The notes below the pieces were generated by a model, which was not told the origin of the DNA, searched no databases, and saw only the letters and a program-made list of their open reading frames with translations. Of a stretch of 64,000 bases of DNA, positions 18,960 through 28,756 are shown one piece after another. The stretch is from contig NZ_BIFH01000020.1 in NCBI RefSeq assembly GCF_003967355.1, positions 1 to 64,000 of the forward strand, given 5' to 3'. This stretch comes from Embleya hyalina (lineage in GTDB: Bacteria; Actinomycetota; Actinomycetes; Streptomycetales; Streptomycetaceae). A program made the translations under genes and the position numbers. Numbering within the stretch: the stretch's first letter is position 1; every line of letters begins with the position of its first letter.

Positions 18960-20018
18960 TTACGTTCCCGTAACCCAGCCCGCGTAGAAGATGCCGATCC
19001 CGAGAATGGCGCACAGGCCGGCGATGATCCAGAACCGAACCACGATGAGTACTTCGGTCCACCCCTTGAGTTCGAAATGGTGCTGGAGCGGCGCCATTTT
19101 GAACACCCGTTTGCCGGTCATCTTGAAGTAGCCCACCTGGATGATCACCGACAGCGAGATGATCAGGAACAGGCCGCCGATGAGCGCGGACAACAACTCG
19201 GTGCGGGTCAGGATGGCCAACCCGGCGAGCGCACCGCCCAGGGCGAGCGAACCGGTGTCGCCCATGAAGATCTTGGCCGGCGAGGTGTTCCACCACAGGA
19301 AGCCGAAACACGAGCCCATCATCGCCGCGGACACGATCGCCAGGTCGAGCGGATCGCGCACGTCGTAACAGCCCACGCCGGGCGCGTTCAGGCACGACTG
19401 GCCGTACTGCCAGACCCCGATGAAGGTGTACGCGCCGAACACGATCACCGAGGCGCCGGTCGCCAGACCGTCCAGACCGTCGGTGAGGTTCACGCCGTTG
19501 GAGTGACCGGCGATCAGGATGTAGGCCCAGATCACGAAGAACACCGGCGTCAGGTCGAGCGCGGTGTCCTGCACGAAGGACAGGTGTGTGGACGCGGGGG
19601 TGAACCCGCGCGCGTCCTTGAACTGGATCGCGAGCAGCGCGAACGAGATGCCCACGAACGACTGTCCGGCCAGTTTGGCCTTGGCCCGCAGACCCAGGCT
19701 GCGCTGCTTGACGATCTTGATGAAGTCGTCGACGAAGCCGACCAGGCCCAGGCCCGCCATCAGGTACAGCACCAGGAGCGCGGACGCGCTCGGCGTCTCC
19801 AGGGTGATCGCCTTGGCGGCGCCGTAGCCCACGAGCGCGGCCAGGATGATCACCGCGCCGCCCATGGTGGGCGTACCGCGCTTGCTGTGGTGTCCGGCCG
19901 GACCGTCGTCCCGGATCAGCTGGCCGTAGCCGCGCTTGACCAGGATCCGGATCGCGAGCGGCGTACCGATCAGCGACAACACCAGGGCGATGCCGCCGGC
20001 GATGAGGATGGCCCTCAC
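18960..20018 (-). CDS. mraY: MraY phospho-MurNAc-pentapeptide transferase
   Basis: A 352-residue integral membrane enzyme that links phospho-MurNAc-pentapeptide to undecaprenyl phosphate, giving lipid I. About ten hydrophobic helices are visible. Signature blocks are the N-terminal [19 protein letters not shown], the catalytic [37 protein letters not shown], and [11 protein letters not shown] near the C-terminus. Its start overlaps the end of murF by 4 nt. Length and motifs are complete. Confidence 0.98.
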   Translation of the reverse strand: MRAILIAGGIALVLSLIGTPLAIRILVKRGYGQLIRDDGPAGHHSKRGTPTMGGAVIILAALVGYGAAKAITLETPSASALLVLYLMAGLGLVGFVDDFIKIVKQRSLGLRAKAKLAGQSFVGISFALLAIQFKDARGFTPASTHLSFVQDTALDLTPVFFVIWAYILIAGHSNGVNLTDGLDGLATGASVIVFGAYTFIGVWQYGQSCLNAPGVGCYDVRDPLDLAIVSAAMMGSCFGFLWWNTSPAKIFMGDTGSLALGGALAGLAILTRTELLSALIGGLFLIISLSVIIQVGYFKMTGKRVFKMAPLQHHFELKGWTEVLIVVRFWIIAGLCAILGIGIFYAGWVTGT

Positions 20019-21436
20019 CCGTGCACCTCCGCGTTGCTCACGTCGTCCCCGGCGGCGTCCGCCAACAGCGCGTCCGCGAGCCGTTCCAGGGCGACCCCTC
20101 GGGACGCCTTCACCAGTACGACGTCGCCCGGGGCCAGTTCGCCCCGGAGTAGTTCGACGGCCGCCTCTACGTCGGGCACCAGCACCGACTCCTCACCCCA
20201 CGAACCCTCGTTCTTCGCGCCCATGTCGATCCAGGCGGCCTCCCTGCCGCCCACGGCCACCAGTCGGTGGATGTTCAGGCGTACCGCGAGTCGCCCGATC
20301 GCGTCGTGCTCGGTCAGCGACTCCTCGCCCAACTCCCGCATGGCGCCCAGCACGGCGAACGTACGATTGCCGCCCGCCATCGCGACCAGGGCCTTGAGTG
20401 CGGCCCGCATCGACTCGGGGTTGGCGTTGTACGCGTCGTTCACGACGGTCACACCGTCGTCCCTGCGGGTCACTTCCATCCGCCAGCGGGAGATCGTACC
20501 GGCCGCGCCGAGGGCGGCCGCGATCTCCTCGACGGTCATGCCCACTTCGCGTGCCACGGCGGCACACGCGAGTGCGTTCGCCACGTGGTGCTCACCGTAC
20601 AGGCGCAAGATCACCGGCGCACTGCCCTCCGGCACGCACAGCGTGAACGAGGCCCGTCCGCTCTCGTCCAGTGTCACGTTCTCGGCCCGTACGTCCGCCT
20701 CGGCGCTCTCGCCGAAGGTGACCACGCGGGCCCTGGTGCGCGCGGCCATCGCGTGCACCAACGGATCGTCCCGGTTGAGCACGGCCACGCCGTCGGCGGG
20801 CAGCGCCTCGACCAGTTCGCCCTTCGCCTTGGCGATGCCCTCGCGCCCGCCGAACTCGCCCATGTGCGCGGAGCCGACGTTGAGCACCAGACCGATCCGG
20901 GGCGGGGCGATCGTGCACAGGTAGGCGATGTCGCCGACGTGGCGCGCGCCCATCTCGGCGACCAGGTAGCGGGTTTCCTCGGTCACCCCCAGGACGGTCA
21001 TCGGCAGGCCGATGTCGGTGTTGAAGTTGCCGCTCGGGGCGATCGTGGGGCCTCGGCGGGCGAGCACCTGGCCGAGCAGGTCCTTGGTGCTCGTCTTGCC
21101 GGAGGAGCCGGTCAGCGCGATCACCGCGGTCTCGGGACGCCGGTCGAGGATCGTCCGGGAGAGTCGGCCGAGCGCCCGGACCACGTCGTCGACGAGGATC
21201 GCCGGGGTGCCGGTCTCGCGCTCGGCGAGGACCGCGACCGCGCCGGCCTCGATCGCGGCGCGCGCGTAGTCGTGCCCGTCCACGTGCGCGCCGCGCACGG
21301 CCACGAACAGCGTGCCGGGGCCGACCTTGCGGGAGTCCACGACCATTCCGGCGGTGATGTGCGCGTGCGGATCCGCGCCGCCCGCCGGCCGCCCTCCGAG
21401 AGCGGTGGCGATCTCGGCAAGAGTGGTGGAAATCAC
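20015..21436 (-). CDS. murF: MurF UDP-MurNAc-tripeptide:D-Ala-D-Ala ligase
   Basis: A 473-residue Mur ligase that completes the stem pentapeptide by adding D-Ala-D-Ala. The first domain has [22 protein letters not shown] (residues ~30-50), the ATP P-loop is [16 protein letters not shown] (~105-120), then [15 protein letters not shown] and [40 protein letters not shown] marks the C-terminal domain. GTG 21436 overlaps the TGA of murE (GTGA), so the two are probably translationally coupled. The frame is open upstream over murE without homology. Confidence 0.96.
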   Translation of the reverse strand: MISTTLAEIATALGGRPAGGADPHAHITAGMVVDSRKVGPGTLFVAVRGAHVDGHDYARAAIEAGAVAVLAERETGTPAILVDDVVRALGRLSRTILDRRPETAVIALTGSSGKTSTKDLLGQVLARRGPTIAPSGNFNTDIGLPMTVLGVTEETRYLVAEMGARHVGDIAYLCTIAPPRIGLVLNVGSAHMGEFGGREGIAKAKGELVEALPADGVAVLNRDDPLVHAMAARTRARVVTFGESAEADVRAENVTLDESGRASFTLCVPEGSAPVILRLYGEHHVANALACAAVAREVGMTVEEIAAALGAAGTISRWRMEVTRRDDGVTVVNDAYNANPESMRAALKALVAMAGGNRTFAVLGAMRELGEESLTEHDAIGRLAVRLNIHRLVAVGGREAAWIDMGAKNEGSWGEESVLVPDVEAAVELLRGELAPGDVVLVKASRGVALERLADALLADAAGDDVSNAEVHG

Positions 21437-23151
21437 TGGTTCGTCTCCTCGGCACACGAGGTGCCGGTCGCCGGGACGCCTGGGTTCGGGGTCTCGGACG
21501 TCGGGGTGTGCGTTGATGGTGCGGGAGTCACGATCCTCGCATCGGTGGACTGCTTGGGGGACGCGGGGCCGGCGTGCATGGTTCTGGCCAACGCCGCGCG
21601 CAGTTCGACGCGGTCGTCGAAGGGGTGTTTGATCCCGTTCGCGAACTCCTGGCCCTGCTCGTGTCCCTTGCCCGCGATCACCACGGTGTCGCCCGACGCG
21701 GCCCGGTCCACCGCGAGCGCGATCGCCGCGACCCGATCCGGCTCGACCAGCACCGCGCCCCGCGAGGCGTCGGCCTCGCGGAGACCGGCGAGCATCTCGT
21801 CCAGGATCGTGTTCGGGTCCTCCGAACGCGGGTTGTCGCTGGTGAGCACGACCACGTCGGCGAACCGGGCGGCGGCCGAGGCCATCAGCGGGCGCTTGGC
21901 CCGGTCCCGGTCCCCGCCCGCGCCGAGCACGATGGTCAGCTCGCCGGAGGTCACCGGGCGCAGCGCGCGCAGCAGCGTCTCGACCGCGTCCGGGGTGTGC
22001 GCGAAGTCGACCACGGCCTCGAACGGTTGGCCGACGTCGACCCGCTCCATCCGCCCGGGCACCCCCGGCGTGCGCCCCACGCCCTCGACCGCGTCGTCGA
22101 GCGAGACGCCGCCGGCGGTCAGCGCGACGATCGCGAGCAGCGCGTTGGACACGTTGAACGGGCCGGCCAGGCACACCCGGGCCTCGGCCTTGTGCCCGTC
22201 GGGCCCGACCACCGTGAAGCGGCTGCCGTCGGGGCCGAGTTCGACGTTCTCGGCCCGCCAGTCGGCGTCCGGGTCGCCGGTCGCGGACACGGTCAGCACC
22301 GGCACGCTCGCCAGCTTCGCGAGCCGGCGGCCGTACGCGTCGTCCACGTCGATCACGCCGATCCGCGAGCGGCGCGGCGTGAACAGGTCGGCCTTGGTCC
22401 GGAAGTAGTCCTCCATCGACGGGTGGAAGTCCAGGTGGTCCTGGGACAGGTTGGTGAACAGCGCCACGTCGTAGACGGTGCCGTCGACCCGGCCGAGCGC
22501 GAGCGCGTGGCTGGAGACCTCCATCACCGCGTCGGTGACGCCGCTCTCCAGCATCGACGCGAGCAGCGCCTGCACGTCGGTGGCCTCCGGCGTGGTGCGC
22601 ACGCTGGGGACCACCTCCTCGCCGATCCGGGTCTCGACGGTGCCGATCATCCCGGTGACGCCGCCACCCGCGCGCAGCCCGCCGTCGAGCAGGTAGGCGG
22701 TGGTGGTCTTGCCGTTGGTGCCGGTGACGCCGTACATGGTCAGGTGCTCGGCGGGCCGCCCGTACACCCAGGCGGCGATCTCACCCAGTCGGCCGCGCGG
22801 ATCGGCCACCACGAGGGTGGGCAGACCGCTGTCGGCCGCCAGGGCCGCGCCCGCCGGGTCGGTGAGCAGCGCGGCCGCGCCCGCCTTCGCGGCCTGCGCG
22901 GCGAACGCGGCGCCGTGTACGTGCTCGCCCTGCAACCCCGCGTACAGATCGCCCGGGCGCACGGCCCGCGAGTCGTGGGTGACGCCGGTCAGCGTCGCCT
23001 CCGGATCGCTCGGGCCCCCGGTGAGCGGGACGGCGAGAAACCCGGCCAGGCCGGTCAGCGGTTGAGGGCGCACCTCGGCGGGGCGGCGCAGATCACGGTT
23101 GGGCACGGCGGGCAGGCTACCGCGCTTTGGGCCGTCGCCTGGTGCCGGCAC
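21433..23151 (-). CDS. murE: MurE UDP-MurNAc-dipeptide ligase (diaminopimelate type likely)
   Basis: A 572-residue Mur ligase adding the third stem residue. The ATP P-loop is GVTGTNGKTTTAYLLDGGL (residues ~135-152). Further motifs are FTNLSQDHLDFHPSMEDYF, VDFAHTPDAVETLL and the substrate-specificity block TSDNPRSEDPNTIL near residue 435. The DNPR form of that block is the one known for meso-diaminopimelate-adding enzymes; filamentous actinomycetes use LL-A2pm, so the isomer is left open. GTG 23151 starts three bases after the ftsI stop; GTG 23106 would shorten it by 15 residues. An Ala/Pro/Thr-rich tail of about 35 residues extends beyond the usual C-terminus. Confidence 0.95.
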   Translation of the reverse strand: MPAPGDGPKRGSLPAVPNRDLRRPAEVRPQPLTGLAGFLAVPLTGGPSDPEATLTGVTHDSRAVRPGDLYAGLQGEHVHGAAFAAQAAKAGAAALLTDPAGAALAADSGLPTLVVADPRGRLGEIAAWVYGRPAEHLTMYGVTGTNGKTTTAYLLDGGLRAGGGVTGMIGTVETRIGEEVVPSVRTTPEATDVQALLASMLESGVTDAVMEVSSHALALGRVDGTVYDVALFTNLSQDHLDFHPSMEDYFRTKADLFTPRRSRIGVIDVDDAYGRRLAKLASVPVLTVSATGDPDADWRAENVELGPDGSRFTVVGPDGHKAEARVCLAGPFNVSNALLAIVALTAGGVSLDDAVEGVGRTPGVPGRMERVDVGQPFEAVVDFAHTPDAVETLLRALRPVTSGELTIVLGAGGDRDRAKRPLMASAAARFADVVVLTSDNPRSEDPNTILDEMLAGLREADASRGAVLVEPDRVAAIALAVDRAASGDTVVIAGKGHEQGQEFANGIKHPFDDRVELRAALARTMHAGPASPKQSTDARIVTPAPSTHTPTSETPNPGVPATGTSCAEETNQ

Positions 23152-23154
23152 CGA

Positions 23155-26079
23155 TCACCACTCGATCGGGAGATCGAGTGGCGCGGTACCGCTCGGGGCG
23201 ATCCGACGGCTCTGCAGGGCGAACGTCATCACCTGCTGGAACACCGGCGCGCACAGGCTGCCGCCACCGCCGTCGATGCCCGGCGCCTGGAGCGTCACCG
23301 ACACCACGACCTGCGGGTTGTCCGCCGGGGCGAAGCCGATGAAGGACGTGGTGTAGCCGTTGTAGTGGCCGGTCTTGGGGTCGAACCGGTTGGCCGTGCC
23401 GGTCTTGCCCGCGACGCGGTAGCCGGGGATGCGACCGTTCTTGCCGGTGCCGCCGTCGTCGGCGACCACGGTCTCCAGCATGTCGCTCACCTGACGGGCG
23501 GTCTCCGGGCTGACCACGACGGTGGACTTGGGCGCGGCGGTGGGCTTGAACTTCCCGTCCGCGTCGGTGCTGCCCTTGACCAGGCTCGGCTCGATCCGCA
23601 CGCCGCCGTTGGCGATGGTCTGGAACACCGAGGTGGCCTGGACCGAGTTGACCGACAGGCCCTGGCCGAACGGGATGGTGTACTGCTGTGACCCGCTCCA
23701 CTTCTGCGGCTGGGCCAGGATGCCCGGCGTCTCGCCCGGGAACTTCAGCCCCGACGGTTGCCCGACGCCGAACCGGGTCAGGTACTCGTGCAGCTTGGCG
23801 TTGGCCTCGGCGCGGCCCGGGCCCAGCTGTTCCGAGGCCAGGATGGTGCCGATGTTGCTGGACTTGGCCAGGACGCCGGCCAGGGTGAGCTGCTGGGTCG
23901 GGTGGTCGTGCTCGTCCTTGAACAGTTGGTCGGCGCGGGCGAGCCGGTTGGGTACGGTCACGTGGGTGCCCGGGGTGGCCCGGCCCTCCTGGATCACCGC
24001 GGCCATGGTCATCACCTTGCCGGTGCTGCCCGGCTCGTACGCCTCCTCCACCGCCCGGTTGCCCAGGTTGTGCACGTCGTTCGGGCCGATGTGGTTGGGG
24101 TCGTAGCCGGGTGCGGTGGCCATCGCCAGGATCTGGCCGCTGCGCACGTCCTGGACCACCACGGTGCCGGACTCCGACTTGGTCTCGGCCACCTTCGCGG
24201 TGATCAACTGCTCGGCGTACCACTGGAGGTCGCGCGAGACGGTCAGCTGCACGTCGGAGCCGGCCACCGCCCGGGTGCCGGTGAGGTCGGAGGTGGGCAC
24301 CCGACGGCCGTAGACCATCTCCTGCGTGGTGCGGCCGTCCTTGCCCGCCAGTTGGCCGTCGAGGGTCATCTCCAGGCCGCCGCCGCCGTGCCCGGTGGCG
24401 TTGACGAAGCCGACCAGGTTCGCGCCGACCGGGCCGGCCGGGTAGATCCGCTTGCTGTGCTTGGTCGAGTAGATGCCGACCAGGTCGTCGCGGCGCACCT
24501 TGCCGAGGTCCTTCTGCGCCTGCCGGACGGTGTTCCACACGGCGGGATCCACCTGCGGGGCGAGCACGACGTAGCGGGACTTGGGGGTGCGCAGTTTGGC
24601 CTCGATGGCCACCGGGTCGCCGGCCACGAGCGGGGCCAGCGCCAGCGCGGTGGCGTGCGGGTCGTACTTCTGCACCTGGGTGGGGTCGGCGGTGACGTCG
24701 TAGGCGTCCACCGACTTGGCCAGGCTCACCCCGGAGGCGTCGGTGAGCGAGCCGCGCTCGGCGGGCACGGTGACGGTCTGGGTGCGCTTGGCGGCGGCCT
24801 GCGCGGCGTACGCGGGCGCGTCCAGGGCCTGGAGTTGGAGCAGTCGGCCGGCGAACAGGGTCAGCACCACGCCGAGCGCGATCAGCCCGATCCGCAGCCG
24901 CTTGCGCGGGTCGCCCATCCGGGCGGGGCGTACGGGGCGGCGCGTGGCGCGCGGGTGGGCGGGCCGGGCGGCACTCGGCCGCGCCCGTCCCGAAGCCCCG
25001 GCCCGCTCGTTCCGCGCGGCCTCCCGAACCCGCCGCCCGGCACCCTCGCCGGAGGCCGCGCGCACCGGCCGCGACCGCTCCGGCCGGGCCCGGTCACCCG
25101 AGCCGTCCACCGGCCGGGGGCGTCGGGCGGCCGAACGCTCGTCTCGCGTGGCGGCGGCGTCCCCGGCCCGCCGCACGGACCGCCCGCTCTCCTCCCCACC
25201 ACGCTCCCGCGCCCGCGACGCCCGAAGCCGCCCACGATCCTCCCCGGACCCGGCCCGGGCAGAGGCGCCCCGCGCCCGCCCGTCGGTCCGGGAGGACGCG
25301 CCGTCCACGCGCGGCCGGCCCGACGGGGCACCCTCGGCCCGCGCCCGCCCCACGTCGGCCCGCGGGACCGCGTTCTCGCCGCGCCCCGACCCCCGACGCG
25401 CCGACCCGTCCGCGCGCCGCGAACGCCCGGAGTCCGCCCGGGAAGCGCCGTCGTCGGCCCCAGCACGCTCCGATCCCCGCCGCACGACCCCGTCCGCGCT
25501 CCGAGCCCGGGGGGAGGCGCCATCGCCCCGCGACCGGCCCGAGCCGTCCCGGGAAGACGCGCCGGCCGCCCGCGAACGCCCCGAATCGTCCCGGGCGGCG
25601 TCCTCGGCCCGCGAACGCCGTGGGCGCTCCCCGGACACGGCGCCGTCGGCGCCCGACCGGCCCGCACCCGCACCGGACCCGCCGCCGGCCGGGCGCGGCA
25701 AACGCTCACCGGAGCCGGCCTCACCGGCACGCGAACGGCCCGAGCGGGACGCGTCGGGGCTCTCGGGTCGCCCGGTGCGTCGCACGGGCGAATCGGACTC
25801 GTCGCCCGGCCGGCGCGGTCGCCCGGGTCGAACGGCCCGGGCGCGGGGTTCCGCACCCTCCCCGTCGCGCGCGCCCGCACCACGCGGCGCGGCCGGGTCG
25901 CCCTGACCGCGCGGGCGGGGACGCCGCGCGTCCGGCGCGCCCGTGCGGTCCGCCGCCGGCCGGGGTCGGCGCGCCGAGGACCCGGCCGGGTCGGCACCGG
26001 CGTCGCGGCGGCCCCTTCCGGCGGAACGCGGCTCGTCGGGATCACGCGGATCACGGGGGTCACGGCGTCCGTCGGTCAA
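23155..26079 (-). CDS. ftsI: FtsI class B penicillin-binding protein with a very long N-terminal extension
   Basis: The septal transpeptidase. The last ~580 residues are a normal FtsI: a transmembrane helix (RIGLIALGVVLTLFAGRLL, ~395-413), a PBP dimerisation domain, then the transpeptidase domain. The active-site serine motif lies in EPGSTGKVMTMAAV (about residue 683), SSN in LAKSSNIGTIL (about 740) and KTG in VAGKTGTANRF (about 894). Before the helix lie about 390 residues rich in Arg, Ser, Ala, Gly and Asp, with repeated GRSR and ASSR words and no predicted fold. Streptomyces relatives usually have about 50. The first start in this frame is TTG 26079 with AAGGGA eight bases upstream; ATG 24918 would remove the whole extension but also its Pro/Arg-rich juxtamembrane part. 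The true start is uncertain. Confidence 0.93.
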   Translation of the reverse strand: MTDGRRDPRDPRDPDEPRSAGRGRRDAGADPAGSSARRPRPAADRTGAPDARRPRPRGQGDPAAPRGAGARDGEGAEPRARAVRPGRPRRPGDESDSPVRRTGRPESPDASRSGRSRAGEAGSGERLPRPAGGGSGAGAGRSGADGAVSGERPRRSRAEDAARDDSGRSRAAGASSRDGSGRSRGDGASPRARSADGVVRRGSERAGADDGASRADSGRSRRADGSARRGSGRGENAVPRADVGRARAEGAPSGRPRVDGASSRTDGRARGASARAGSGEDRGRLRASRARERGGEESGRSVRRAGDAAATRDERSAARRPRPVDGSGDRARPERSRPVRAASGEGAGRRVREAARNERAGASGRARPSAARPAHPRATRRPVRPARMGDPRKRLRIGLIALGVVLTLFAGRLLQLQALDAPAYAAQAAAKRTQTVTVPAERGSLTDASGVSLAKSVDAYDVTADPTQVQKYDPHATALALAPLVAGDPVAIEAKLRTPKSRYVVLAPQVDPAVWNTVRQAQKDLGKVRRDDLVGIYSTKHSKRIYPAGPVGANLVGFVNATGHGGGGLEMTLDGQLAGKDGRTTQEMVYGRRVPTSDLTGTRAVAGSDVQLTVSRDLQWYAEQLITAKVAETKSESGTVVVQDVRSGQILAMATAPGYDPNHIGPNDVHNLGNRAVEEAYEPGSTGKVMTMAAVIQEGRATPGTHVTVPNRLARADQLFKDEHDHPTQQLTLAGVLAKSSNIGTILASEQLGPGRAEANAKLHEYLTRFGVGQPSGLKFPGETPGILAQPQKWSGSQQYTIPFGQGLSVNSVQATSVFQTIANGGVRIEPSLVKGSTDADGKFKPTAAPKSTVVVSPETARQVSDMLETVVADDGGTGKNGRIPGYRVAGKTGTANRFDPKTGHYNGYTTSFIGFAPADNPQVVVSVTLQAPGIDGGGGSLCAPVFQQVMTFALQSRRIAPSGTAPLDLPIEW

Positions 26080-26382
26080 CGCGGGGTCCCTTCAAACCGA
26101 ATGCGGCAGCAGGCCGATGTGGCGGCAAGCCGAATGTGACAACAGGTCGAATACGACAGCGGGGCGAACGCGACAGCGCACCGCACCCGGCGGCACACCC
26201 GTACAACGAGCGGACGAACGCGCGGCGCCGGGCGAAACCCGACCCGACCCCACCGACCCGCCCGCCACCCGGACCCGACACGTCGAAGCGCGCCGCCCTC
26301 TCGCGGCGCGCGGCACCCCACGGCCCCGGCCCGCCCGTGGACCGCGCGCCCGGGCGGGCGGCACGATCGGCGGAGCCTCGGG
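26080..26382. other. Gap between ftsL and ftsI with tandem repeats
   Basis: No gene is seen in these 303 bp. The part nearest ftsI (26095-26177) holds the tandem repeats described separately. The remainder is Pro/Arg-codon-like GC-rich sequence with frames open on both strands and no family signature. A promoter for ftsI could lie here but none is obvious. Confidence 0.5.
26095..26177. repeat. Five degenerate 16-17-bp tandem repeats upstream of ftsI
   Basis: Successive units on the plus strand are AACCGAATGCGGCAGC, AGGCCGATGTGGCGGCA, AGCCGAATGTGACAAC, AGGTCGAATACGACAGC and GGGGCGAACGCGACAGC, close to AGGCCGAATGCGACAGC. The array begins 15 bp upstream of the TTG proposed as the ftsI start and is transcribed ahead of it. 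Repeats of one and a half helical turns could bind a regulator, or be a neutral microsatellite. Confidence 0.75.
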
Positions 26383-26979
26383 TCAACGAGCCGCTTCCGG
26401 CGCGGCCGGGGCCGCCGGGGTCTCGGCGACGGGCGCGGCAGAGGTCGCCGGTGTCTCGGCGGCGGGTGCCGCCGGCGGCACCGGTGCCGGAGTCCCGGCC
26501 GGGTCGACCCCGGCCTGGGCCACCGGCGCGCCCGGCCCCCCACCGGCGGGCGGCGGTGCCGTGGCGGCGGCCGGCGGCGCGCCGGCCGGTGTCGCCGGGG
26601 CCTCCGGAACCAACGGCGGCTTGGACGTGGCGGGCTTGGGCACCCCGAGCACCCGTCCGGTCGCGGGGTCGATGAAGACCGGACTGCCCCCCGGAACCAG
26701 CCCCAGCTCCTGGGCCCGCCGGGCGAGTTCGCCGGGCGCCGCCTTGGCGTCCAGCTCGCGCTGCAACGCCTCGCGGTCGTCGGTGAGCTGGTCCTGGCGC
26801 TTTTGCAACCGGCCCACCTCGAACGAGCCCTGGTTGAGCGCGGTGTTCAGCAGCAGCAGGGACAACAGGCCGCCGCCGAGCAGGGCGACCACGAGCACCA
26901 CGAACGGCGTGCGCGTCGTCCCCTTCGCCCGGCGCGCGGCCAGACGGATCCGGGTCATCGTCTTCGCCGCGCCGCTCAT
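26383..26979 (-). CDS. ftsL: Septum formation initiator / FtsL-like protein
   Basis: A 198-residue bitopic membrane protein, third partner of the FtsQLB complex. A short basic N-terminus leads to one transmembrane helix (PFVVLVVALLGGGLLSLLLLN, ~22-42). A short coiled coil follows (VGRLQKRQDQLTDDREALQRELDAKA), then ARRAQELGLVPGGSPVFIDP, the usual actinobacterial FtsL block. The last ~80 residues are Pro/Ala/Thr-rich and low in complexity. ATG 26979 has GGGGGAG five bases upstream. The position between rsmH and ftsI identifies it; sequence conservation of FtsL is low in general. Confidence 0.92.
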   Translation of the reverse strand: MSGAAKTMTRIRLAARRAKGTTRTPFVVLVVALLGGGLLSLLLLNTALNQGSFEVGRLQKRQDQLTDDREALQRELDAKAAPGELARRAQELGLVPGGSPVFIDPATGRVLGVPKPATSKPPLVPEAPATPAGAPPAAATAPPPAGGGPGAPVAQAGVDPAGTPAPVPPAAPAAETPATSAAPVAETPAAPAAPEAAR

Positions 26980-27004
26980 CGGCTCCCCCGTCCGCCGCGT
27001 CGAT

Positions 27005-27958
27005 TCACCGGTCTTCCCGCACCCGCTCCGCGGCCCGCAACCGCACCGACGCCGCACGCGGGTTCTCCTCGTTCTCCCGCTCGCTCGCCTTCTCCGAACC
27101 GCGCGTGAGCAGCGTGAACCGCGGTTGCAACTCCTCCGGCACCACCGGCAGGTCCGGCGGCGCCTTGCTCTGCGCTCCGGCCGCGAACACCCGCTTGGTC
27201 ATCCGGTCCTCCAGCGAGTGGTAGGACATCACCACGATCCGCCCGTGCACCGCGAGCGCCCGCACGGCGGCCGGCAACGCCCGCTCCAGCACCGCGAGTT
27301 CCCCGTTGACCTCGATCCGCAGGGCCTGGAAGGTACGCTTGGCGGGATTGCCGCCGGTCCGCCGGGTCGCGGCCGGGATCGCGGTGCGCACCACGTCGAC
27401 CAGCCGCGCGCTCGTGGTGAACGGCTCCTTCTCCCGCTCGCGCACGATCGCGTCGGCCACCCGGCGGGCGAACCGCTCCTCGCCGAAGTCGCGCAGGATC
27501 CGGGCCAACTCCGCGGCGGTGTAGCCGTTCAGGATGTCGGCCGCGGTGATGCCCACGGTGGGGTCCATCCGCATGTCGAGCGGCGCGTCCTGCGCGTAGG
27601 CGAAGCCGCGATCGGCCCGGTCCAGTTGCAGCGAGGACACGCCGAGGTCGAACAGGATGCCGTCGATCCGCTCGATCCCGAGCCGGTCCAGCACCTCCGG
27701 CAGTTCGTCGTAGACCGCGTGCACCAGCGTCGCCCGCTCGCCGAAACCCGCGAGCCGGGCCGCGGAGCGCTCCAGCGCCTCGGGGTCGCGGTCGAGGCCG
27801 ATCAGCCGCACCTCGGGGAAGGCGGTGAGCAGGGCCTCGCTGTGTCCGCCCATGCCGAGCGTCGCGTCCACCACGACCGCTCCGGGGGCGCGCAGCGCGG
27901 GGGCCAACAGGTCGACACACCGCTCCAACAGGACCGGAATGTGGGCGGGTGCCGTCAC
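27005..27958 (-). CDS. rsmH: 16S rRNA (cytosine-N4) methyltransferase RsmH (MraW)
   Basis: A 317-residue SAM-dependent enzyme that methylates N4 of C1402 (E. coli numbering) in 16S rRNA. It begins [18 protein letters not shown]. The SAM-binding block is [16 protein letters not shown] (residues ~28-43), then [41 protein letters not shown] and [16 protein letters not shown]. All are diagnostic of MraW. GTG 27958 is preceded by GGAGGGG. The frame is open further upstream without homology. It follows mraZ after a 281-bp gap with no gene. Confidence 0.97.
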   Translation of the reverse strand: MTAPAHIPVLLERCVDLLAPALRAPGAVVVDATLGMGGHSEALLTAFPEVRLIGLDRDPEALERSAARLAGFGERATLVHAVYDELPEVLDRLGIERIDGILFDLGVSSLQLDRADRGFAYAQDAPLDMRMDPTVGITAADILNGYTAAELARILRDFGEERFARRVADAIVREREKEPFTTSARLVDVVRTAIPAATRRTGGNPAKRTFQALRIEVNGELAVLERALPAAVRALAVHGRIVVMSYHSLEDRMTKRVFAAGAQSKAPPDLPVVPEELQPRFTLLTRGSEKASERENEENPRAASVRLRAAERVREDR

Positions 27959-28239
27959 GGCCCCTCCACCATCGTCGCGTTCACTCCGGGCCCTTCGTCG
28001 TGCGGAAACCCGCAGTCTAGAGGCCGAGGTGCAACCTTCTCGCGGAACATGCCGCGAACCGTGCCACCAGGTCCCCGCCCGCTCGTCTGGGGAAGTGACC
28101 TCTGGCACCGGGGAAGGAGTGCCAGAAAGCTCGGAGCGGGTGGAGACCTCGCGGCAGGTGCGCCGGGCGAGGCCACGTTCGTGAGGATGCGACTCGGGGA
28201 GTTCGAGGAGAGGCGGCGCGTCGCCGCGCTCGGATCGGC
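27959..28239. other. Gap between mraZ and rsmH
   Basis: 281 bp without a recognisable gene. I found no convincing terminator or promoter, so read-through from the mraZ promoter is likely. The open frames here belong to shadows of neighbouring genes. Confidence 0.4.
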
Positions 28240-28680
28240 TCAGATCAGGCCGGGCAGCACCTCCTCGGACAACACGGCGAAGGACCGCTCCTGCTCCGCG
28301 AGGTAGTCGTGCCAGGTCTCGGCCGCCCACAACTCGACCCGGGTGTTGGTCCCGATGACGACGCAGTCCCGACTGTCCCGGTCCAGACCCGCGTAGTCGC
28401 GCAGGGGTTGCGGCACCAGCACCCGCCCCTGCTTGTCCGGCACCGCGTCGGAGGCCCCGGCGTAGAGCACGCGCATGTAGTCGCGCGCCGCCTTCGAGGT
28501 CACCGGAGCCCGGCCCAATTGCTCGGCGATCCGGGTGAATTCCGCGATGGGCCACACATAGAGGCAGCGTTCCTGCCCCTTTGTGATCACAAGGCCCTCC
28601 GCCAACTCGTCCCGGAACCGCGCCGGCAGGATCAGCCGGCCCTTGTCGTCCAACCGGGGCTCGTACGTGCCCAGAAACAC
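28240..28680 (-). CDS. mraZ: Transcriptional regulator MraZ
   Basis: A 146-residue DNA-binding protein of the AbrB-like fold with two MraZ repeats: [26 protein letters not shown] at the start and [24 protein letters not shown] from about residue 75. Both carry the DxKGR(L/V) loop used in DNA contact. MraZ forms a ring and binds direct GTGG-type repeats upstream of its own operon, and in other bacteria represses the dcw cluster. Such repeats are present here (28725-28750). GTG 28680 follows GGAGGTG. It is the first gene of the cluster. Confidence 0.97.
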   Translation of the reverse strand: MFLGTYEPRLDDKGRLILPARFRDELAEGLVITKGQERCLYVWPIAEFTRIAEQLGRAPVTSKAARDYMRVLYAGASDAVPDKQGRVLVPQPLRDYAGLDRDSRDCVVIGTNTRVELWAAETWHDYLAEQERSFAVLSEEVLPGLI

Positions 28681-28724
28681 CGAGCACCTCCGGCCGCCGT
28701 CAGGAGCTTGTGGGCTCCATTTCT

Positions 28725-28756
28725 CGCCACTCTACTCCACCAAACCCCACGGTCAA
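28725..28756 (-). promoter_or_regulatory. mraZ promoter overlapped by a three-repeat MraZ operator
   Basis: On the minus strand three GTGGNG boxes occur at exact 10-bp steps: GTGGGG (28745-28750), GTGGAG (28735-28740) and GTGGCG (28725-28730). They overlap a promoter with -35 TTGACC (28751-28756) and -10 TAGAGT (28729-28734), spacer 16 bp. MraZ operators in other bacteria are tandem G-rich repeats with 10-bp spacing, so autorepression by blocking RNA polymerase is the simplest reading. Confidence 0.85.

Noticed and set aside
24882-26063. Second minus-strand frame through the ftsI extension
   Set aside because: Also Pro/Arg/Gly-rich, but it ends near the membrane helix and is not joined to the transpeptidase domain.
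23758-26139. 793-residue plus-strand frame over ftsI
   Set aside because: Antisense shadow over the low-complexity extension and core of ftsI.
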